From positions 1-11,568 of the forward strand of contig RPOS01000101.1 of NCBI GenBank assembly GCA_003820635.1: 11,568 nt of DNA, given 5' to 3'. Shown piece after piece: positions 7,050 through 11,568 of the stretch. Source of the stretch: Verrucomicrobiaceae bacterium. Lineage in GTDB: Bacteria; Verrucomicrobiota; Verrucomicrobiae; Verrucomicrobiales; Akkermansiaceae. The stretch's first letter is position 1. The number at the start of each line of letters is the position of its first letter. The notes under the pieces were generated by a model. That model was not told where the DNA came from. It ran no database searches and saw only the letters and a program-made list of their open reading frames with translations. The position numbers and the translations under genes are program-made.

Positions 7050-9416
7050 TCAGGGGGCTTTCCAGTCGGGGAAGGCGGACTTGAGTTGCTGGCGGTATTT
7101 TTCCGCCTCCGGCTTGTCGCCCTGGGCTTCGAGGGCGGTGACGAGCTTTGAGAGGGCGAGCGGCTTGAGGTCCTTGTCCTCGTGGAAATTGACGACGATG
7201 AGGTATTCGGCGGAGGCTTTTTTGGCATCGCCGGCCTTCATTTCGAGGTCACCTAACAGAATGCGCAGTCCGGCGCTGGTGCGGCCTTGCGGGCGCAGGG
7301 CGAGGGCCTCGTCGGCAGCGGTGCGGGACTCGGCCGGGCGGTCCAGCGCGAGCTGGGCGCGGCCGCGATCGAGCAGGCCATCGGCCTTCCATGCGGGGTT
7401 TTCCTCGACTTCGAGCAGGTGGTTTGCGGCGGTGAGGGCGCCCTCGGGCTCGGCGGTTTCGAGGCGGGATTTGGCGAGGTAGCGCCAGACTTCCTTGGGG
7501 GTGGCGCGGGGGTCGTCCGGATTGGCGATGATGCCGAGGCACTTGGCGGCCATGGCGAAATCGCCGGCGTTGTAGGACTGCATGCCGGACCACTGGAGGA
7601 TTTGCTCGGGAATGTCGGAATCGTATTTGCCCTCGATGGCGAGTTTGATTTCGGAGGTGAGTTTCGGCGCGTCCTGGGAGGCGAAGTAGCCAAGGGCGAG
7701 CAGGATGCCGGCGTGTTTGCCGTAAGCGTCCGGGCGGAGCGTGCGGGCCTTTTCAAGATAAGTGATGGCGTCCTTGGCGGCGTTGGTTTTGACGAGGCCC
7801 CAGCCGATCCAGTAGTTGGCCTCGGCCTGCAGGTTTTCGTTGAGGCTTGTGATGTTTTTCAAGAGCCCCTGATAGCGGGCGATCATGTCCGGGATGTTGT
7901 TTTCCGCGCGGCGCATGCGGGCGGATTCCAGCCATGCGAAGGAGGCGAGGTCCTCGGAAGAACCGGCAGCGGTGAGGCGGTCGAAATCGGCGATGGCCTT
8001 CTGCGGCTCGGCGCTCTCGACATGGGCCTTGGCGCGCTTGGCGAGGGCGGAGGGGACGCGCGGGTCGTCCGGGTAGCGGGTGATGAACTCGCTGAGCGAG
8101 CGGACGGCTCCCGGATGATCGCCGGCCTCGGCGAGGCACCAGCCGCGCTGATAGAGCAGGCCGGGGCGGTTTTTATCACTGACGGCGGCGGCGTTGATCT
8201 CGTTGTAAACCTTGGCGGCCTCCGCGGTCTGCTTGTTGGCGAACAAGGTCTCCGCCTTCATCATAAGCGCAGTGTGGATGCGGGAATCCTCGGCGCGGAA
8301 TTTCTGATAGAGCTGGAGAAAGGCGTCCACCTGGTCCGGCACGTGGCGGCCCTCGATCTGGAAGAAGCAAAGCAGGCGGTAGTAGGCGGCTTGGAAGGCG
8401 ACGTCGGACTGGGGTTTGACGAGTTTTTCCACCTCGCGGAAGAGAGCGAGCGCCTCGCTGGGCTGTTTGAGCCGCATGTGGGCGCGGGCGGCGAGCATCA
8501 GGCGCGCGGCTTCCTTTTCCCCGGCGGCTTTGACGGAGCTGCTGCGGAAAACGCTGATGACCTCCTTGTATTCCTTTTTCGCGAAATGATTGCCCATCAG
8601 GGCGGTCTGCGCGTCGGCGCGGAAGTCCTCCATGCCCGCCGTGCGCATGACCAGGGCGAGGTAGCGGTCGGCGAGCTCAGTCTTGCCGAGCCGGGTGGCG
8701 GTGAGCGCGGCCTGGAGCGCGGCCTCGCCGCGGACCTTCGGCGGGTGGGGCGCGGCGACCACTTCTTCGAAAATGGCCAGTGCTTCCTCGGTTTTCCCGG
8801 CCTTGAGGGTGAGGTGGCCAATCGCGACCTTGGCCTGCGCGGCGAACAACCCGCCGGCGGGATCTGCGAGGACCTTGTTGAACGCGGCGACAGCCTCGCG
8901 GTCGCGGCCGAGCAGGCGGTAGCAGTTTCCGGCGAAGTAATGGCCGCGCGGACGTTCCTCGGGTTTGGCGGCGTTGGCGGCATAGCGCTCGAACATCGGC
9001 GCGGCGAAGGCATATTCGCCCTTGTTGTAATGATCCGCGGCGAGCGTGTAGGCGGCGGCGGCGGCCCACTTGCCCTGGGCATAGCGGTTGATGAGGGTGC
9101 TGAAGCAGTGTTTCGCATCCTCGATCTGGCCGGACTGGTAGTAGCTGTTTCCGAGATACCACCATGCCATTTCGGCGTTCGGGTGATTCGGGAAGGCGCT
9201 GAGGTATTCGGCGAAAATCTGTGCCGCGCGCTGGTAGTATTCGCCGCGGTTTGCGAGGTCGGTGGCGCGCTGCGCGGAGTCGTAGAGGTTTTTTCCACGC
9301 AGGAAAAAGTCATTGCCGGCGTCCGGCGCGAGTGTGGGGTCCACTGCCTCGGCACGCGGGGCTTGGGCGGCCGCCGGGCAGGCGAGGAGCAGGGCAAGTG
9401 CGAGCGTGCGTTTCAA
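7050..9416 (-). CDS. Secreted TPR-repeat protein of the ExbB/ExbD operon
   Basis: This is a 788-residue protein made largely of tetratricopeptide repeats, for example WYLGNSYYQSGQIEDA (86-101), CYRLLGRDREAVAAF (155-169), LLYQRGWCLAEAGDHPGA (430-447) and AKSRLETAEPEGALTA. These resemble the CpoB/YbgF and BamD-like repeats of envelope proteins. I start it at TTG 9416, because the reading LKRTLALALLLACPAAAQA forms a signal peptide exactly there, 46 bp after the exbD stop. Upstream codons of the open frame overlap exbD and look non-coding. LLAC could be a weak lipobox, which would make it a lipoprotein; cleavage after AAAQA is the alternative. No enzymatic motif was recognised. As third gene after exbB and exbD it probably acts in the periplasm as a scaffold or partner of that proton-driven complex. 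This role is inferred from context only. Confidence 0.85.
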   Translation of the reverse strand: MKRTLALALLLACPAAAQAPRAEAVDPTLAPDAGNDFFLRGKNLYDSAQRATDLANRGEYYQRAAQIFAEYLSAFPNHPNAEMAWWYLGNSYYQSGQIEDAKHCFSTLINRYAQGKWAAAAAYTLAADHYNKGEYAFAAPMFERYAANAAKPEERPRGHYFAGNCYRLLGRDREAVAAFNKVLADPAGGLFAAQAKVAIGHLTLKAGKTEEALAIFEEVVAAPHPPKVRGEAALQAALTATRLGKTELADRYLALVMRTAGMEDFRADAQTALMGNHFAKKEYKEVISVFRSSSVKAAGEKEAARLMLAARAHMRLKQPSEALALFREVEKLVKPQSDVAFQAAYYRLLCFFQIEGRHVPDQVDAFLQLYQKFRAEDSRIHTALMMKAETLFANKQTAEAAKVYNEINAAAVSDKNRPGLLYQRGWCLAEAGDHPGAVRSLSEFITRYPDDPRVPSALAKRAKAHVESAEPQKAIADFDRLTAAGSSEDLASFAWLESARMRRAENNIPDMIARYQGLLKNITSLNENLQAEANYWIGWGLVKTNAAKDAITYLEKARTLRPDAYGKHAGILLALGYFASQDAPKLTSEIKLAIEGKYDSDIPEQILQWSGMQSYNAGDFAMAAKCLGIIANPDDPRATPKEVWRYLAKSRLETAEPEGALTAANHLLEVEENPAWKADGLLDRGRAQLALDRPAESRTAADEALALRPQGRTSAGLRILLGDLEMKAGDAKKASAEYLIVVNFHEDKDLKPLALSKLVTALEAQGDKPEAEKYRQQLKSAFPDWKAP

Positions 9417-9462
9417 GGGGCGTGGGGCGTTAGGGCTTTTCCAAGGAGGCTGGCCGGGCGGA

Positions 9463-9882
9463 TCACTTGGCCGGCGCGGGCCGCTGGGTGGCGAAGGAAA
9501 TATTCCAGATGCCGGCTTTCTGGCAGGTGTCGATGACCTCCACGATGCGCTGGTAGGCCACTCCGCCGTCGCCGCGGATGCGCACCGGCTGGTTCTCGAA
9601 CTGGCGGGCGATGGCCGCGAGTTTCTCAAGCAACTGCGGCAGCTCCACGGTGAGGCCCTCCACACGGATGGTGCCGTCGGAAAGCACGTTGATGATGATT
9701 TCCCCCTTCGGGCGGTTGAGCTCGGAGCCTTCCTCGGCGGTGGGAACGGAGACGTTGAGCTCGGTTTCCGAGCGGCTGAACTGCCAGGTGACGATGAAGA
9801 AAATGAGCAGTAGGAACACGATGTCGATCATCGGTGCCAATTGGATGCCCGCGGGCTCCGGCTGACGGCTGGAGAATTTCAT
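9463..9882 (-). CDS. exbD: ExbD/TolR-family energy-transduction protein
   Basis: ExbD/TolR proteins sit in the inner membrane with ExbB/TolQ and couple the proton motive force to work in the periplasm or at the outer membrane. The 139 residues show the family plan: a short cytoplasmic N-terminus, one membrane helix (about 17-35) carrying the essential aspartate in PMIDIVFLLLIFF (Asp20), then a periplasmic domain ending in VRIRGDGGVAY and VEVIDTCQKAGI. The start lies 15 bp after the exbB stop and has no Shine-Dalgarno, so translation may be coupled. The name could equally be tolR, and sequence alone does not decide which system it serves. Confidence 0.94.
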   Translation of the reverse strand: MKFSSRQPEPAGIQLAPMIDIVFLLLIFFIVTWQFSRSETELNVSVPTAEEGSELNRPKGEIIINVLSDGTIRVEGLTVELPQLLEKLAAIARQFENQPVRIRGDGGVAYQRIVEVIDTCQKAGIWNISFATQRPAPAK

Positions 9883-9897
9883 GAGTGAAAAAATGGC

Positions 9898-10734
9898 TCA
9901 GATACCGTGGATGTCCGGGCGCTCGCCGAGGGGCGATGGCAGCGGCATGGCGTAGTCCTCACGCGTGCGCTGCGCAGGCGTGTGGGCGGGGGACGGTTGC
10001 TGGCGCTCGACCTGCGAGTGGAGCAAGGCCATCAGGTGGGTGGCCGCGGCTTCCAACTCGGCGATGTATTTCTGCACCCGGCCGCGGAACAACGAGTAGA
10101 ACACCAGCGCCGGGATGCCGATCATCAGGCCCGCCGCAGTGGTGATGAGCGCTTCGGAAACGCCCTCCGCGAGCTCCATTTGGCGAACGCCCTGCACGTC
10201 TCCCGAGGAAATCTGGAGGAAGGATTTGATCATGCCGAGCACCGTGCCGAGCAGGCCGACCATCGGGGCGATCGCGCCGATGTCCGCTAGGTAGGTGATG
10301 CGCGAGTTGAGCAGGCCGGCTTGGCGTGAGCCCTCGGCCTCGGCCACCTCGCGCACGCCGCCGAAGGAGGCCACCGGGTATTTGGTCATGAAATCCAGCG
10401 TCTTCTGGGTCACCCGCGCCATGCATTCGTTCTGACGGTGGCAATAGGCGATGAGCCCGAGGTAGTCGCGCTTGCGGATCATCGCCTCGGCGGCGTCCAT
10501 GAAGCGGTCGCTCACCACCGCATTGCGGCGGATGGTGAGCAGGTAAATGAGCACCAGCACCACACCCACCACCGAGAGCAGGGCCAGCGGATACATCATG
10601 ATCCCGCCGGCAGCGACGATCTCCAAAAAGTCCATCTGCTTGGACACCGGTTCGCTCTCCGCGGCGGCGGTGGCTGCGGAGGCGGCGGACGCGGAGAGGA
10701 GCATCCCCACAGCGGAAAATAGGCGGCGCTTCAT
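9898..10734 (-). CDS. exbB: ExbB/TolQ/MotA-family proton channel protein
   Basis: This 278-residue protein is the likely channel partner of the downstream ExbD. Residues 1-25 look like a cleavable signal peptide (MLLSASAASA), an extension seen in some ExbB relatives but absent from E. coli ExbB. Three membrane segments follow at about 44-67, 147-169 and 193-216. The second contains the signature GLLGTVLGMI (160-169) and the third EALITTAAGLMIGIPALVFY (194-213), which line the channel in this family. A proline-rich cytoplasmic tail closes the protein. It heads the operon exbB-exbD-TPR. The ATG at 10734 places the signal peptide correctly. It diverges from rsfS with 154 bp between the starts. 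No tonB or tolA is present nearby. Confidence 0.94.
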   Translation of the reverse strand: MKRRLFSAVGMLLSASAASAATAAAESEPVSKQMDFLEIVAAGGIMMYPLALLSVVGVVLVLIYLLTIRRNAVVSDRFMDAAEAMIRKRDYLGLIAYCHRQNECMARVTQKTLDFMTKYPVASFGGVREVAEAEGSRQAGLLNSRITYLADIGAIAPMVGLLGTVLGMIKSFLQISSGDVQGVRQMELAEGVSEALITTAAGLMIGIPALVFYSLFRGRVQKYIAELEAAATHLMALLHSQVERQQPSPAHTPAQRTREDYAMPLPSPLGERPDIHGI

Positions 10735-10836
10735 GAATTTCGAGGGACTTTAGCCATCCGCGGACCCAACGCAAGCCCGGCAATGGCGGCTTTCCTACGG
10801 CCCGCCCGGCTGGATTCTTTCACCGCGCATTTTGGG

Positions 10837-10865
10837 TTGGTGCCTTGGCGCGCTTGAACTATGGT
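10837..10865 (+). promoter_or_regulatory. Possible sigma70-type promoter of rsfS
   Basis: TTGGTG (10837-10842) and TATGGT (10860-10865) are separated by exactly 17 bp and resemble -35 and -10 boxes. They lie 23 bp ahead of the rsfS ATG, which would leave a leader of about 15-20 nt. Both boxes deviate from the E. coli consensus at two or more positions and the promoter rules of this organism are not known, so the call is tentative. Confidence 0.35.
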
Positions 10866-10888
10866 GCCGCCCCCCGAGCGGGAAACTT

Positions 10889-11251
10889 ATGGCGATTCAA
10901 GGAAAACAACTGGCCGTGGCGTGTGCGAAGGCGGCGGATGAGACCAAGGCGGAGAACATCCGCATCTGGGACATGCGAGGGCTTTCCAATCTCACCGACT
11001 ACATGGTCGTCTGCTCCGGCAGCTCGATGCCGCAGCTGCGCGCGATTCTGCGCGACGTCGCCGGCAAGGTGGAGGAAGAGCACGGCGTGAAACCCGTGCA
11101 TGCCGAGGGCAAGGCCGACACCCGCTGGGTGGTGCTGGATTTCATCGACGTGATGGTCCACGTGATGCACCAGGAACTGCGCGACTACTACGGCCTCGAG
11201 GACCTCTGGAAAGACGCCAAGGAAGTGGAGTGGCAGACGGCTGCGGCCTAA
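10889..11251 (+). CDS. rsfS: Ribosome silencing factor RsfS (YbeB/iojap)
   Basis: RsfS binds ribosomal protein L14 on the large subunit and blocks subunit joining when nutrients are short. From ATG 10889 the protein has 120 residues, near the 105 of the E. coli protein. The family core is clear: DYMVVCSGSS (37-46), the EG..D.RWVVLDF segment (73-85), VMVHVMHQELRDYYGLEDLW (88-107). The frame remains open upstream to a TTG at 10832, but those 19 residues have no family match. The usual neighbour nadD is not seen here. The TAA stop overlaps the TAG of the convergent dehydrogenase remnant (11248-11250), so the two reading frames meet tail to tail with no spacer. Confidence 0.94.
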   Translation: MAIQGKQLAVACAKAADETKAENIRIWDMRGLSNLTDYMVVCSGSSMPQLRAILRDVAGKVEEEHGVKPVHAEGKADTRWVVLDFIDVMVHVMHQELRDYYGLEDLWKDAKEVEWQTAAA

Positions 11252-11406
11252 CGAGCCTCAACCACGATCTTGATGCCTTCCTCGCGGAGGTTGCGCTGGA
11301 AGACCTCGCTGATCTGGTCCAGCGGGAGGCGGTGGGTGAGGAGTTTTTCCACCGGAATGCCGATGCGCGCGGCGGTTGCGGGAAAAGTAAAATTTCCGCA
11401 ACCCAT
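11248..11406 (-). pseudogene. C-terminal remnant of a zinc-type (MDR) alcohol dehydrogenase
   Basis: A frame of 52 codons ending at TAG 11248-11250 reads as the C-terminus of a medium-chain dehydrogenase: PVEKLLTHRLPLDQISEVFQ followed by REEGIKIVVEA matches the typical 'L(I/L)THR-PL-(D/E)-(I)-EAF ... IK-VV' ending. Full-length members have about 340-400 residues, so the nucleotide-binding and catalytic domains are missing. Going upstream, its similarity stops around 11400, where the stop codon of the transposase-like gene (11408-11410) begins. In its own frame a stop occurs at 11473-11475. The simplest reading is that insertion or recombination of the transposase-bearing DNA cut the gene. The rest may lie beyond the window. 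ATG 11404-11406 sits one base from the transposase TGA, so coupled translation of this stub is conceivable. Confidence 0.65.
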
Positions 11407-11407
11407 T

Positions 11408-11568
11408 TCACACGCCAGTTCGCAAGTCCCGCATGCTCCATAGCAGCCCCTTCGCACCGCTGGCGCCGCCCCTCATCGCCCGCGCGCCATCCTTGCGCTT
11501 GGCCGTAAATCGTTCCCGCGCGCCGGCAAACGCCTCGTTCACGAATGCCTTGCTGCCAATCACCGCTC
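11408..11568 (-). CDS. C-terminal end of a second RAYT/IS200-like transposase (partial)
   Basis: The minus-strand frame entering at 11566 is open for 52 codons and ends at TGA 11410-11408. It begins AVIGSKAFVNEAF, continues ARERF, RKDGAR, MRG, LLWSMRDLR, and aligns with the tail at the left edge of the window (25 of 38 identical residues). I recognise the 'V(I/L)GS-AFV-E-F ... R-RFG-KRK-GAR ... LRDLR' pattern as the C-terminus of Verrucomicrobiota-type REP-associated tyrosine transposases. The active-site part is outside the window. The two copies have diverged clearly at DNA level, so they are not a recent duplication. The gene points into the window and stops directly beside a truncated dehydrogenase. 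Confidence 0.62.
   Translation of the reverse strand, partial: AVIGSKAFVNEAFAGARERFTAKRKDGARAMRGGASGAKGLLWSMRDLRTGV

Noticed and set aside
7287..9536. A 749-codon open frame on the + strand opposite the TPR gene
   Set aside because: It is Gly/Glu/Val-rich, contains no recognisable domain, and is the antisense shadow of a clearly coding signal-peptide plus TPR frame in high-GC DNA.
9417..9665. N-terminal extension of the TPR protein overlapping exbD
   Set aside because: It overlaps the conserved exbD frame, is Ser/Pro/Arg-rich, and a signal peptide begins only at 9416.
11142..11441. Minus-strand 99-codon frame overlapping the end of rsfS
   Set aside because: It is out of frame with both the dehydrogenase remnant and the transposase tail and shows no family features.

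Overview
The window is GC-rich, gene-dense bacterial chromosome carrying ordinary housekeeping genes between two transposase ends. The gene content, the style of the ExbB/ExbD/TPR operon and the family of the two transposase tails suggest a member of the Verrucomicrobiota (Luteolibacter/Verrucomicrobiales-like). That is a judgement from recognition, not from a search. No start codon in the window has a clear Shine-Dalgarno sequence upstream.

Layout, left to right. (1) Bases 1-119 (+) are the last 38 codons of what looks like a REP-associated tyrosine transposase (RAYT, IS200-like). (2) hom (234-1544, -) encodes homoserine dehydrogenase with a C-terminal ACT domain. (3) A 524-bp divergent intergenic region (1545-2068) contains a duplicated structured unit. 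Each copy has a long imperfect hairpin, one stem pair covaries between copies, and C6 runs recur. (4) prfC (2069-3715, +) encodes peptide chain release factor 3; its stop is 7 bp from the stop of the convergent next gene. (5) An M29-family metallo-aminopeptidase (3723-4823, -) lies downstream of speA (4881-6830, -), the biosynthetic arginine decarboxylase. (6) A three-gene operon exbB (10734-9898), exbD (9882-9463) and a large periplasmic TPR-repeat protein (9416-7050), all on -, looks like a proton-motive-force-driven Tol/Ton-type envelope module with no TonB or TolA in view. (7) rsfS (10889-11251, +) encodes the ribosome silencing factor. (8) A 52-codon remnant of a zinc-type alcohol dehydrogenase (11248-11406, -) abuts a second RAYT-like C-terminus (11408-11568, -).

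The genes supply unrelated core functions: aspartate-family amino acids, translation termination, ribosome silencing, polyamine synthesis, peptide turnover and envelope energetics. The unusual parts lie between and around them: two diverged transposase tails, a dehydrogenase cut off at one of them, and a REP-like duplicated hairpin element between hom and prfC. A second oddity is codon-level: each of the five in-frame TTA codons I found follows another Leu codon and precedes a G. I see no CRISPR array, RNA gene, phage or defence system.
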